From the NCBI RefSeq assembly GCF_013423485.1, contig NZ_JABFFR010000019.1, positions 141,902 through 205,901 of the forward strand: a DNA stretch of 64,000 bases. Reading direction: 5' to 3'. Positions within the stretch are counted from its first letter, which is position 1, and the number at the start of each line of letters is the position of its first letter. Shown here in pieces: positions 26,727 through 35,021 of this stretch. The notes under the pieces were generated by a model. It searched no databases and was not told where the DNA came from. It was given only the letters and a program-made list of their open reading frames with translations. This stretch comes from Azospirillum oleiclasticum. Its GTDB lineage: Bacteria; Pseudomonadota; Alphaproteobacteria; Azospirillales; Azospirillaceae. The translations under genes and the position numbers were made by a program.

Positions 26727-26972
26727 ATGGCGGGTGATACGGTGTCGGCGATGAGCAACATGCGCGTCGGGAAGCGGTTTCGGCCGGCCTTCGGGCTGCT
26801 GGCGGCTCGCGCGGGCGACGCCGGGCGCGGCTTGGCCGTGGTCGCGCCGGAGGTCCGCCGGCTCGCCCAGCGCTCCGCCCGGGCGTCTTCCCTGACGGAA
26901 CGCGCCGGCGACCGGCGCGGCGCGATGGATGTCCTGGTGCGTCCGGCGGACACCGCCCGCGCGCCCACCTGA
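26727..26972 (+). pseudogene. Remnant of a methyl-accepting chemotaxis protein signalling tip
   Basis: An 81-codon frame whose centre (residues about 24-60) matches the receptor hairpin-tip consensus: ARAGDAGRGLAVVAPEVRRLAQRSA corresponds to the usual ARAGExGRGFAVVAxEVRxLAxRSA. Everything N-terminal of the tip (membrane helices, HAMP, the NLLALNA segment) is missing, and the C-terminal half is short and degenerate. Its place between cheW and cheR is where a receptor gene is often found. I read it as the decayed remains of that receptor; a functional mini-protein cannot be excluded. Confidence 0.55.
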
Positions 26973-26988
26973 CGGCGGAAACGAGCCC

Positions 26989-27918
26989 ATGCCGCCGACA
27001 CCCTCCCCCTCCCCCGGTGCACCCGGACGCCCGCCGCCGGAACGGCGCACGGACGACCCGTCGGCCGTCCCATCGTCGGCGGTGGGGCGGGAATTCGCGT
27101 TCGAAAAGCGGCATTTCGACTTCATCGTCGGGCTGATCCATCAGCTCGCCGGCATCGCGCTCGCCCCGCACAAGCTGGAGATGGTCTACGCCCGCCTGGC
27201 CCGCCGGCTGCGCGAGTTGCGCATAAAGGATTTCGACGCCTACTGCGCGCTTCTGGAAAGCGAGCGTGGGGCGGAGGAGGTCGGCTTCCTGGTCAACGCG
27301 CTGACCACCAACCTCACAGCCTTCTTCCGTGAATCCCATCACTTCGACCATCTGGCGGAGGAGGTGCTGCCGGAGCTGCGGGCCCGGCACGCCGACGTGC
27401 CGCGCCCCCGCCTGCGGCTGTGGTCCGCCGGCTGCTCGTCGGGGCAGGAGCCCTACACCCTGGCGATGGTGCTCGCCTCCAGCATCCCCGACCTGAGGCG
27501 GTGGGACGCCCGCATCCTCGCCACCGACATCGACACCCACATGGTGGAGACGGCACGCCGCGGGCTCTATCCGGCGGAGGCCGCGACCGGCATTCCACCG
27601 GCCCTGCGCGAGCGCTTCACCCGGCGCGTGCGTGAGAACGGCGATACGCGCACCGCCATGGACGACCAGCTCAAGCGGCTGATCACGGTCAAGCCGTTGA
27701 ACCTGCTGGAGCCCTGGCCGATGAAGGGGCCGTTCGACGCCATTTTCTGCCGCAACGTCCTCATTTATTTCGACCGTCCCGGACGGACCCAGGTGATCGA
27801 GAAATTCTCACGCCTTCTGTCGCACGGAGGATTTCTCTACCTTGGCCATTCGGAAAGCCTCTACGGGGTGTCGAGCTCCTTCCGTCAGGTCGGGCCGACC
27901 ATCTACCGGAGGGTGTGA
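26989..27918 (+). CDS. cheR: Chemotaxis protein methyltransferase CheR
   Basis: 309 aa from ATG 26989, preceded by a Pro-rich N-terminal tail of about 35 residues not common to all CheR. The N-terminal helical domain is followed by the SAM-binding fold with WSAGCSSGQEPYTLAM (motif I), LATDIDTHMVETARRG and FDAIFCRNVLIYFD. CheR methylates receptor glutamates using SAM. It is followed 3 nt later by cheD. Confidence 0.95.
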   Translation: MPPTPSPSPGAPGRPPPERRTDDPSAVPSSAVGREFAFEKRHFDFIVGLIHQLAGIALAPHKLEMVYARLARRLRELRIKDFDAYCALLESERGAEEVGFLVNALTTNLTAFFRESHHFDHLAEEVLPELRARHADVPRPRLRLWSAGCSSGQEPYTLAMVLASSIPDLRRWDARILATDIDTHMVETARRGLYPAEAATGIPPALRERFTRRVRENGDTRTAMDDQLKRLITVKPLNLLEPWPMKGPFDAIFCRNVLIYFDRPGRTQVIEKFSRLLSHGGFLYLGHSESLYGVSSSFRQVGPTIYRRV

Positions 27919-27921
27919 ACG

Positions 27922-28560
27922 ATGAATCCCGGAACCATCGGACGCCCGGTCGTCCGCGCCCGACCCGGAGGTGGAACGTCCGGCTATTTCAACCAGCAGT
28001 TCCAGGCGCACGCGCTCAAGGTCTTCCTGGGCAGCCATCTCGTCAGCGACCGGCCGGACGTGATGATGGTCACCACGCTGGGAAGCTGCGTCGCCGCCTG
28101 CCTGTGGGACCCGGTGGCGGGGATCGGCGGCATGAACCATTTCCTGCTGCCCGAAGTGCCGGCCAGCGACCGGCGCGACGACGATGCCGCGGCGCGCTAC
28201 GGTTCCGTCGCCATGGAGCGGCTGATCAACACCATCCTGGCCCATGGCGGCCGACGCGACCGGCTGGAGGCCAAGCTGTTCGGCGGGGCCCGCGTCATCG
28301 AATCGAGCCTCGACGTGGGCGCCCGCAACGCCGGCTTCGCGCTCTCCTATCTCGAACGCGAGGGGATCGCCCTGACCGGCAAGGATCTGGGGGGTCTGTC
28401 GGCCCGGCGGGTCCACTGGTTTCCGCACAGCGGGCGGGCGCTGCGCAAGATGCTGCGGCCGGAGGCCCTGTCGGAGACCGTGGGCCAGGAGCTGCGCTTC
28501 CGCGACGAGTTGCAGCGGCGGCCGATGGACGGCGCGGTCGAACTGTTCGGAAAGGACTGA
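27922..28560 (+). CDS. cheD: Chemoreceptor glutamine deamidase CheD
   Basis: 212 aa. The catalytic Cys is in TLGSCVAACLWD and the His in GGMNHFLLPE, the diagnostic CheD pair; a Thr/Ser completes the triad. CheD deamidates receptor glutamines and in several species binds CheC. A cheC gene is present downstream in this cluster, consistent with a CheC-CheD adaptation loop. It has an N-terminal extension of about 25 residues. It is followed 3 nt later by cheB. Confidence 0.94.
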   Translation: MNPGTIGRPVVRARPGGGTSGYFNQQFQAHALKVFLGSHLVSDRPDVMMVTTLGSCVAACLWDPVAGIGGMNHFLLPEVPASDRRDDDAAARYGSVAMERLINTILAHGGRRDRLEAKLFGGARVIESSLDVGARNAGFALSYLEREGIALTGKDLGGLSARRVHWFPHSGRALRKMLRPEALSETVGQELRFRDELQRRPMDGAVELFGKD

Positions 28561-28563
28561 CCG

Positions 28564-29628
28564 ATGCCCAGACGGATCCGGGTGGTGGTCGTCGACGACA
28601 GCACCCTCATGCGGGAAATGCTGAAGGACATCCTGTCGCACGAGCCGGACATGGAGGTGGCGGGCACCGCCCGCGACCCGTTCGAGGCGCGCGAGCTGAT
28701 CAAGGCCAGCAACCCGGACGTGGTCACGCTCGATGTCGAGATGCCGCGCATGGACGGTCTGTCCTTCCTGGAAAAGATCATGACGCTCCGGCCGACCCCG
28801 GTGGTGATGGTCTCCAGCCTGACGCAGGAGGGGGCCGACGCCACCATCCGCGCGCTGGAGCTCGGCGCCATCGACTGCGTCGCCAAGCCCGACGGGGCCG
28901 ATCTGTCCGATTTCGCGGCCGATCTGGTGGCCAAGATCCGCATCGCCTCCACCGCGCGCCTGTCGATGCGCCGCCCGGTGGCACCGACCACCACGCTGCC
29001 GGTGCCGCGCCGGGCCTCCGCTGGCCAGCGCTTCATCGCGATCGGCGCCTCCACCGGTGGGGTGGAACGCATCCGCGACGTGCTGTCGGCCATGCCGGCC
29101 GACTGCCCGCCGATCGTGGTCACCCAGCACATGGGCCCCGGCTACGTGCCGAGCTTCGCCGCCCGGCTCGACAAGCTGTCCCTGCCGTCGGTCAGGGTGG
29201 CCACCGCGGGCGCACGGCTGGCCGCCGGAACCGTTCTCATCGCCCCCGGCGACCGGCATCTGGTGATCGCCCGCGATGCTCTCGGCTACGTCTGCCAGAT
29301 CCAGGACACGCCGGCGGTCAGCGGGCACCGCCCGTCGGTGGACGTGATGTTCCAGTCGGTCGCCCGCTCCGCCGGCCCGGCCGCGGTGGGCGTCATCCTG
29401 TCGGGCATGGGCCGGGACGGGGCCGCGGGCATGCTGGCGATGCGGCAGGCCGGCGCCTTCACCATCGGCGAGACCGAGGCGAGTTGCGTGGTGTACGGCA
29501 TGCCGCGGGCGGCCCGAGACGCCGGCGCGGTGGCGGTCGAACTGCCGCTTGCGCAGATACCGGCGGAAATGATGCGGGCCATCGACCGGAGCGGCGACCG
29601 GACGCGCCCGAATGGAGGAAACGCGTGA
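28564..29628 (+). CDS. cheB: Protein-glutamate methylesterase CheB
   Basis: 354 aa. The N-terminal receiver has VVDDSTLMREML and the phospho-acceptor Asp in TLDVEMPRMDG. The C-terminal methylesterase carries the Ser (AIGASTGGVE), His (VTQHMGPGY) and Asp (GMGRDGAAGM) catalytic triad. Phosphorylation by CheA relieves inhibition and permits receptor demethylation. The stop overlaps the start of the next gene (GTGA). Confidence 0.95.
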   Translation: MPRRIRVVVVDDSTLMREMLKDILSHEPDMEVAGTARDPFEARELIKASNPDVVTLDVEMPRMDGLSFLEKIMTLRPTPVVMVSSLTQEGADATIRALELGAIDCVAKPDGADLSDFAADLVAKIRIASTARLSMRRPVAPTTTLPVPRRASAGQRFIAIGASTGGVERIRDVLSAMPADCPPIVVTQHMGPGYVPSFAARLDKLSLPSVRVATAGARLAAGTVLIAPGDRHLVIARDALGYVCQIQDTPAVSGHRPSVDVMFQSVARSAGPAAVGVILSGMGRDGAAGMLAMRQAGAFTIGETEASCVVYGMPRAARDAGAVAVELPLAQIPAEMMRAIDRSGDRTRPNGGNA

Positions 29629-30806
29629 TTGCTCTCAACTGGTTCTCCCGCACGCCGCCGGCCGTTGCCCCGAAGCCGGAGGCGGTTGCCCCGGAGCCGG
29701 AGGCCGGAGGCGTCCCCTACGCGATGCACGGCACCCACCAGGGGCAGCAGCTGGTGGTGGATTACGACCTGCTCGCCACCTGGATGGGCTTCGCCGACGT
29801 GCAGCGCCGGACGCTGGACGCGATCCGCGCGGAACTGGAACGCACGTCCGGCCATGTGGAATCGGCGACCATCGACCTGTCCGGCCGCTTCCGGGAGCTG
29901 GCCGGAAAGGCGCTGGAGCAGTCGCAGCGGGTGGCGGAGATCGTCTCGGTGGCGGGTTCCGTCAGCATCGACGACGAACGCGTGCCGCTCGACGACGTGG
30001 TCGTGCACATGCAATCCATGATCGCCGAGATGATCGCCAACATCGTCCAGCTCTCCAAGCGCGCCATGAGCATGGTCTATCTGCTGGACGACGTGCAGAA
30101 GGATGTGGCGGAGCTGGAGACCTCCATCGCCGACATCGATTCGATCAACCGCCAGACCAATTTCCTGGCGCTCAACGCGACCATCGAAGCGAGCCGCGCG
30201 GGCGAGGCGGGCAAGACCTTCGCCGTGGTGGCGCAGGAGGTCCGCCACCTCTCGCAGTCGACCGGCGCGCTGGCCGAGCGGATGCGCAGCAAGGTGGACG
30301 CGGTGGTCAACGGCGTGCGCAACGGCCACGAGATCCTGCGCGAGATCGCCGACACCGACATGTCGCCGCAAATGCTGGCCAAGGAGCGGGTGGACAAGAC
30401 GATGGACAGCATCGTCATGCAGACCGGCCGCTTCCAGAGCGTGCTGGAGGAAGCGGCCGCGGTGTCGCAGGAGATGTCGACCACCATCGGCCACATGGTC
30501 ACCGGCATGCAGTTCCAGGACCTGACCAAGCAGCGGCTGGAGGCGGTGGGCGACAGCCTGTCGGTGATCGCGGCCGGGCTGAACGACCTGGAGACGCGCA
30601 CGCGGCAGGAGTTGCCTCCCGACATGCGCATCACCACCCCCGACGCCTGGCTGGACTCGCTGCTCAGCCAGTTCAAGTTGAGCGATATGCGACAAAGATT
30701 CGTCCGCCAGTTGCTGATGGAGGGCTCCGCTCTCGATCTGCACGGGGCGCTTGACGTGGATGCGGCGCACGTCGACAGTCTGGGCGGCGACATCGAGTTG
30801 TTCTGA
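29625..30806 (+). CDS. Soluble MCP-like signalling protein with CheZ-like C-terminal motif
   Basis: 393 aa from GTG 29625, with no transmembrane helix. A receptor-like four-helix signalling tip is present at about residues 171-212 (IDSINRQTNFLALNATIEASRAGEAGKTFAVVAQ in pieces), but the chain lacks a ligand-binding domain. After it comes a segment with MQFQDLTKQRLE, which resembles the MxFQDxTxQ signature of CheZ-type phosphatases, and a C-terminal tail. It may be a cytoplasmic receptor for this CheA or a receptor/phosphatase hybrid. It is coupled to cheB by a 4-nt overlap. Confidence 0.75.
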   Translation: MIALNWFSRTPPAVAPKPEAVAPEPEAGGVPYAMHGTHQGQQLVVDYDLLATWMGFADVQRRTLDAIRAELERTSGHVESATIDLSGRFRELAGKALEQSQRVAEIVSVAGSVSIDDERVPLDDVVVHMQSMIAEMIANIVQLSKRAMSMVYLLDDVQKDVAELETSIADIDSINRQTNFLALNATIEASRAGEAGKTFAVVAQEVRHLSQSTGALAERMRSKVDAVVNGVRNGHEILREIADTDMSPQMLAKERVDKTMDSIVMQTGRFQSVLEEAAAVSQEMSTTIGHMVTGMQFQDLTKQRLEAVGDSLSVIAAGLNDLETRTRQELPPDMRITTPDAWLDSLLSQFKLSDMRQRFVRQLLMEGSALDLHGALDVDAAHVDSLGGDIELF

Positions 30807-30860
30807 TAACGGCGGAGTTGGCGGCCCGTTCAGGCCGTGAGGACAAGGGGATACGGAGCC

Positions 30861-31166
30861 ATGGACTACGGGATCGAGCTGAAGGAACAGGAGGCGGTCG
30901 TGGCCCTGCGCGGCCGGCTCACCTTCAACGACCACGCGAAGCTGCGTGCCCTGATCCGCGAGATGCTGCAGAACCCGGTGAAGCGGCAGGTGCTGGAGTT
31001 GGGATCGCTGGAATTCGTCGATTCCGCCGGCATCGGCATGCTGCTGATCGCGCGCGAGGAGATGGGGAACGCCGACAAGAAGCTGGTTCTGCGCGGAGCG
31101 CAGGGGCAGGTCAAGCGGGTGCTGACGGTGGCACAGCTCGGCAAGATCGTCACCATCGAGGATTGA
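30861..31166 (+). CDS. STAS-domain anti-sigma factor antagonist
   Basis: 101 aa. The canonical switch loop is intact (LEFVDSAGIGML, with Asp-Ser-Ala-Gly), so the Ser can be phosphorylated by a partner-switching kinase. That makes it an SpoIIAA/RsbV-type antagonist, unlike the degenerate STAS at 23113. It follows a short intergenic gap after the MCP-like gene and precedes the ATPase that is the probable kinase partner. Confidence 0.88.
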   Translation: MDYGIELKEQEAVVALRGRLTFNDHAKLRALIREMLQNPVKRQVLELGSLEFVDSAGIGMLLIAREEMGNADKKLVLRGAQGQVKRVLTVAQLGKIVTIED

Positions 31167-31179
31167 GGCGGGCCTCCCC

Positions 31180-31902
31180 TTGTCCACCGGCGCCACCGCT
31201 CTCCATGGACCCGGCCTGACGCCCGACCGCATGCGGATCGTGGCTGCGGCCTGCGGGGTGCCGCGGTGGGCACCGCGAACCGGGTCGCCGGCACCGTCCG
31301 CCAGCGTCGTGGTGCTGTTTTCCGGCAGCGACGATCCGAACGCGGCGTCACCGGCGCTGTGGATGCCGCCCAGCACCGCCTGGATCGACGTGACCGGCCT
31401 GTCCGACGAGGTGTTGGGCCGCACGGTGCGGCTGGCGGAGACGCACGACCTTTACCTGTCACTGACCACGAGGCTCGCGAACGAGCTGCATCTCGCCGGC
31501 CGCATCGTGGCCGCCATCGACGCCCGCCGCCCGCTGTCGGAACACCGCCGCGACGACCTGGAACTGGCCCTGCACGAGGCGGTGAGCAACGCGCTGGTGC
31601 ATGGGAACCTTCAGGTGGAGGGAATGAAGGGCGTGAGCATGGCGGCGCTCGACCGCTTCTCGTCCGACCTCGCCGTCCGCCTGGCCGATCCCGTCTTTTC
31701 CCGCCGGCGGATCGAGGTGGTGCTGGATTTCGAGCATGGAGCCGTCGTCGTCGAGGTGGGGGACGAAGGTCGCGGATTCCAGCTGGACGGCCGCGGCGGC
31801 CATGGGGCGTCCGGCCGCGGTCTCGGCCTCATCTCCACCATCGCCGAATCTTATGAACTGCTCGACGGCGGCCGGCGCATCCGCATGAGATTCGCGCTGT
31901 GA
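31180..31902 (+). CDS. Anti-sigma-type serine kinase ATPase (HATPase_c_2)
   Basis: 240 aa from TTG 31180. The first about 100 residues are unassigned. The C-terminal half has the GHKL ATPase features of RsbW/SpoIIAB: LALHEAVSNALVHGNLQ (N-box), VEVGDEGRGF (G1) and GRGLGLISTIAES (G2). These kinases phosphorylate STAS antagonists and sequester sigma or other factors. The intact STAS at 30861 is the likely partner. It overlaps the next gene by 4 nt (GTGA). Confidence 0.78.
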   Translation: MSTGATALHGPGLTPDRMRIVAAACGVPRWAPRTGSPAPSASVVVLFSGSDDPNAASPALWMPPSTAWIDVTGLSDEVLGRTVRLAETHDLYLSLTTRLANELHLAGRIVAAIDARRPLSEHRRDDLELALHEAVSNALVHGNLQVEGMKGVSMAALDRFSSDLAVRLADPVFSRRRIEVVLDFEHGAVVVEVGDEGRGFQLDGRGGHGASGRGLGLISTIAESYELLDGGRRIRMRFAL

Positions 31903-33110
31903 ACCCGGACATGCCCGCGGGTTGGGACGGCACCCGGGAGGAGGTCCCGGAGGCGACATCGGCCGGGCCGGACGTGCCGGGGATCACCGCCTGCCACATC
32001 CTCGTGGTCGACGACACCGAGTTCAACCGGACCCTGATCGGCGCCCTGCTGGGCGAGGCCGGCTTCAACGACCTCGCCTTCGCCAGGGACGGGTTCGACG
32101 CGCTGGAACAGATCGCGCGGCGCACGCCGGATCTGGTGATCCTCGACATCATGATGCCCGGCATGGACGGATTCGAGGTGTGCCGGCGGCTGCGCGCGGA
32201 CCACGCCTACGCCGACCTGCCGGTGCTGGTGCAGACGGCTCTTTCCTCCACCGAGGACCGCAACAAGGCCTTCGCCGTCGGCACCACGGACCTGATCGCC
32301 AAGCCCATCGACCGGATGGAGCTGCTGGCCCGCGTGCGCATCCATCTGGAGAACCGCGTGCTGATCCGCGATCTCCGGCACTACCGGATGCGGGTGGAGG
32401 CGGAGTTCGCCATCGCCGCGTCGATGTACGACCATCTCCTGCCCTCCGCCGCGGCGCTGGAACGGCTCCGCCGGCATTCGGGGCTGCGCGTCTGCTGCCA
32501 TGCGCGTCTCGCGGCGGATTTGGGCGGCAGCCTGTGGGGGGCGCTTCCGCTCGACGGCGGCCGGCTCGGCGTCTATCTGGTGGAAACGCCCGGCCGCGGC
32601 GTGCCGGCGGCGCTGGCCGCCTTCCGCATGCACACGCTGATCCACGAGCTGGCCGGCATGGCGGGCACGCCCGCCACCTTCCTGGCGGAACTGAACCGCC
32701 GCGCGGCCGACCTGCCCGACGCCGACGGCGTGACGGGGCTGCTCTACGGCGTCGTCGATCCGGCGGCCAGAAGCTTCTCCTACGTGTCCGCGGCGGGAAC
32801 CAGCCCGCTGGTCGTCACCGCCGGCGGCGGCCTGCTGCTGTTCGGCGACGGCGGCGGCGCGCCGGTGGGCCGCGGCGACGGCGGCGCCCGGCCGGACCAC
32901 CGCCTGCCCTTCCCCGAGGGCGCGACGCTGGTCCTGCCGTCCGAGGCGCTGACGCGGACCGTCGCCCCGGAGCATCTCGGCACGCTGGTCCGGCGCTCCA
33001 TGCTGCACGAGACCCCCTTCGCCGCCGTCGTCCATGGCCTCGATCAGACGCTTCGCGACGTGCCCGACGACGACCATTCGCTGGTCTGGATCGGCCAGGA
33101 CCCGACCTGA
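31899..33110 (+). CDS. Receiver fused to a PP2C/SpoIIE-type phosphatase domain with lost metal-binding residues
   Basis: 403 aa from GTG 31899. The receiver (about residues 30-150) has ILVVDDTEFNR and Asp83 in ILDIMMPGMDG. The C-terminal half follows the SpoIIE/RsbU fold, but the residues that bind the two metals are changed relative to the paralogue at 33136: GGD becomes GGS (LGGSLWG), the Asp of DFSGHG becomes Glu (ETPGRG), and SDA becomes SEA. It is probably a catalytically dead, regulated homologue rather than an active phosphatase. It is coupled to the anti-sigma-type ATPase gene upstream. Confidence 0.85.
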   Translation: MNPDMPAGWDGTREEVPEATSAGPDVPGITACHILVVDDTEFNRTLIGALLGEAGFNDLAFARDGFDALEQIARRTPDLVILDIMMPGMDGFEVCRRLRADHAYADLPVLVQTALSSTEDRNKAFAVGTTDLIAKPIDRMELLARVRIHLENRVLIRDLRHYRMRVEAEFAIAASMYDHLLPSAAALERLRRHSGLRVCCHARLAADLGGSLWGALPLDGGRLGVYLVETPGRGVPAALAAFRMHTLIHELAGMAGTPATFLAELNRRAADLPDADGVTGLLYGVVDPAARSFSYVSAAGTSPLVVTAGGGLLLFGDGGGAPVGRGDGGARPDHRLPFPEGATLVLPSEALTRTVAPEHLGTLVRRSMLHETPFAAVVHGLDQTLRDVPDDDHSLVWIGQDPT

Positions 33111-33135
33111 CCACCCGGCACGGAGGTTCACCCCG

Positions 33136-34314
33136 ATGAGCGAGGCCGACGGCACCGTGGAAAGCTGGACCATCGCGGACGCGCGGGTGATGGTGGTGGA
33201 CGACAACCGGGTGAACCGCCACCTGCTGCACGCCCTGCTCGACCGCGGCGGCATCCGCCATGTGGAGATGGCCGGGGATGGCGTGGAGGCGCTGGAGCGC
33301 ATCGGCGAATTCCGGCCCGACCTGATCCTGCTCGACCTGATGATGCCGAACATGGACGGCTTCGAGACCTGCCGCCGTCTGCGCGAGGACGCGCGCTGGC
33401 GCGAGGTGCCCGTTCTGGTGCAATCCAGCCTCAGCCGCGCCGAGGACCGCGCCCGCGCCTTCTCGGCCGGGGCCACCGACTATGTGACCAAGCCGATCAA
33501 CGCGATGGAGCTGCTGGCCCGCGTGCGGATCCACCTGCAGAACCGCAGCCTGCTGGGCAGCCTCAGGACCTTCCGCCGACGCACCGAGGCGGAGCTGGAC
33601 ATGGCCCGCGCCATGCAGCGGCGGCTGCTGCCCAGCGTGGAGCACCGGCGCGCGCTGGAAGCGGAGACCGGTGTCGCCATCGACGCGCATTTCGCCCCCT
33701 CCTCCGAACTCGGCGGCGACTGCTGGGACCTGAGGCGCGACGGGGACGGGCGACTGATCGTCTATCTCGTGGACTTCTCCGGCCACGGGGTGGGGGCGGC
33801 GCTCAACACCTTCCGCCTGCACACCATGCTCCAACCCATGGATTTCGCCGGATTCGAGCCGGGCGCCTTCGTGTCGGCGATCAACCGTCGCCTGTGCGGC
33901 CTGCTCCCCAGCGGCCAGTTCGCCACCCTCCTGGCGGGGGTGGTCGATCCGGTGGCCGGCTGCTTCCATTACGCCTCGGCCGGCTCGACCCGACCGATGG
34001 TGTGGTTGCCGGGCGACGCGGAGCCGCTGCCCGGCGACGGAAGCGGGCTGCCGCTGGGCCTTCTGGCGTCGGCCGGCTACGAGACGCGGTCGCTGCCGCT
34101 GCCGCCCGGCGGCCGGCTGCTGCTCTACTCCGACGCCGCCATCGAGATTCCGCAGGGCGAGGATGTGCTGGACGAACCGGGCCTGGCGCGGCTCGCCTCC
34201 CCGCTGATGGAGGAACCGGACGGCGCCCGTCTGCTCGACCGGCTGCGCGACGCGCTGCACGCGGTGGGTCCGGTCGATGACGATCTGACGCTGCTGCTGC
34301 TGACGCGGCGGTAG
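33136..34314 (+). CDS. Receiver fused to PP2C/SpoIIE-type serine phosphatase (RsbU-like)
   Basis: 392 aa with a CGGAGG ribosome site. The N-terminal receiver (about residues 17-135) has VMVVDDNRVNRH and an Asp in LLDLMMPNMDG. The phosphatase half retains the acidic residues: GGD in LGGDCWDL, LVDFSGHGVGAAL, YSDAAIEI and PVDDDLTLLLL. It should dephosphorylate a phospho-STAS protein when its receiver is phosphorylated. It is the active half of a paralogous pair with the preceding gene. The cheC-like gene faces it from the other strand. Confidence 0.88.
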   Translation: MSEADGTVESWTIADARVMVVDDNRVNRHLLHALLDRGGIRHVEMAGDGVEALERIGEFRPDLILLDLMMPNMDGFETCRRLREDARWREVPVLVQSSLSRAEDRARAFSAGATDYVTKPINAMELLARVRIHLQNRSLLGSLRTFRRRTEAELDMARAMQRRLLPSVEHRRALEAETGVAIDAHFAPSSELGGDCWDLRRDGDGRLIVYLVDFSGHGVGAALNTFRLHTMLQPMDFAGFEPGAFVSAINRRLCGLLPSGQFATLLAGVVDPVAGCFHYASAGSTRPMVWLPGDAEPLPGDGSGLPLGLLASAGYETRSLPLPPGGRLLLYSDAAIEIPQGEDVLDEPGLARLASPLMEEPDGARLLDRLRDALHAVGPVDDDLTLLLLTRR

Positions 34315-34329
34315 CCGCGACCCGGCGGC

Positions 34330-34403
34330 CGGGCTTACAGCCCCGGATCGGCTCGGGCTTACAGCCCGAGATTGTCCCCCGGGCTTACAGCCCGAGATTG
34401 TCC
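34330..34403. repeat. Short tandem repeat duplicating the 3' end of the cheC-like gene
   Basis: Two near-identical units, period 26 nt, begin at 34354 and 34380. Each contains the sequence that on the minus strand encodes the last codons of the cheC-like gene plus its TAA, and each includes a small palindrome (CGGGC-TTACA-GCCCG). A third, diverged copy begins near 34330. The palindromes could form hairpins that terminate transcription from either side. Confidence 0.75.
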
Positions 34404-35005
34404 AAAGTCCGCCGCATGGCGGCGCGGAAGGCGTCGAGCGACGCGATGTCCAGCAGGAACAGGGCGCGCCCGCGACCGCCACCGTGGGCCGGCGCCACGT
34501 CGATGCCGACATACAGCAACGGATCGTCGGCCCCCACGATCAGGCGGCTGGCGGGGCCGGCGCGGTAGCGGGGGAGCCCGCCGTCAACCGGCGCGTCCAT
34601 CAGGTTGGCGAAGCTGGCGAGGCAGCCGTTCAGGATGATGTTGCCGATCTCGGTCAGCGCGTCCTGCTCGATCTCGCCGATCCCGCCATTCGCGGCCCCG
34701 GCGTCCGCCGGCGTGTCGGGCAGCAGCCGGCGCGCGAGCGCCAGCCCCTCGCCGATGCGGAACAGCAGCATGGCCTCGCCGCGGAAGGCGCCGGCGACCG
34801 TCTCGCTGACCGAACACAGGTCGGCGCCGGCACCCGCCTCCAGCTCGGCGGCAATGGCGCGGCGGCTGGTCAGGCGCAGGGTGGGGACGGACAGGGCCAC
34901 CTCCTCCCCCAGCAGGGTGGAGAGGTTCTCGGCGGTCGCCCCCATGCCGATGTTGAACAGCTCGACGATGGCGTCGGCTTCGTCCGGCGACAGCTCCTCC
35001 ATCAT
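34385..35005 (-). CDS. cheC: CheC-type chemotaxis phosphatase
   Basis: 206 aa. Two CheC active-site segments are visible: the first with Glu15 and Asn18 (IVELFNIGMG), the second in the middle of the protein (LTEIGNIILN). Each carries the Glu-x-x-Asn pair used to dephosphorylate CheY-P. CheC also binds CheD, and a cheD gene is present in the cluster (27922), so the pair may form the CheC-CheD feedback of Bacillus and Thermotoga. It lies downstream of a cheY on the minus strand, 16 nt apart. The tandem repeat at 34330 copies its last codons. Confidence 0.88.
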   Translation of the reverse strand: MMEELSPDEADAIVELFNIGMGATAENLSTLLGEEVALSVPTLRLTSRRAIAAELEAGAGADLCSVSETVAGAFRGEAMLLFRIGEGLALARRLLPDTPADAGAANGGIGEIEQDALTEIGNIILNGCLASFANLMDAPVDGGLPRYRAGPASRLIVGADDPLLYVGIDVAPAHGGGRGRALFLLDIASLDAFRAAMRRTLDNLGL

Positions 35006-35021
35006 CCGGCCCTCCCCGCCG

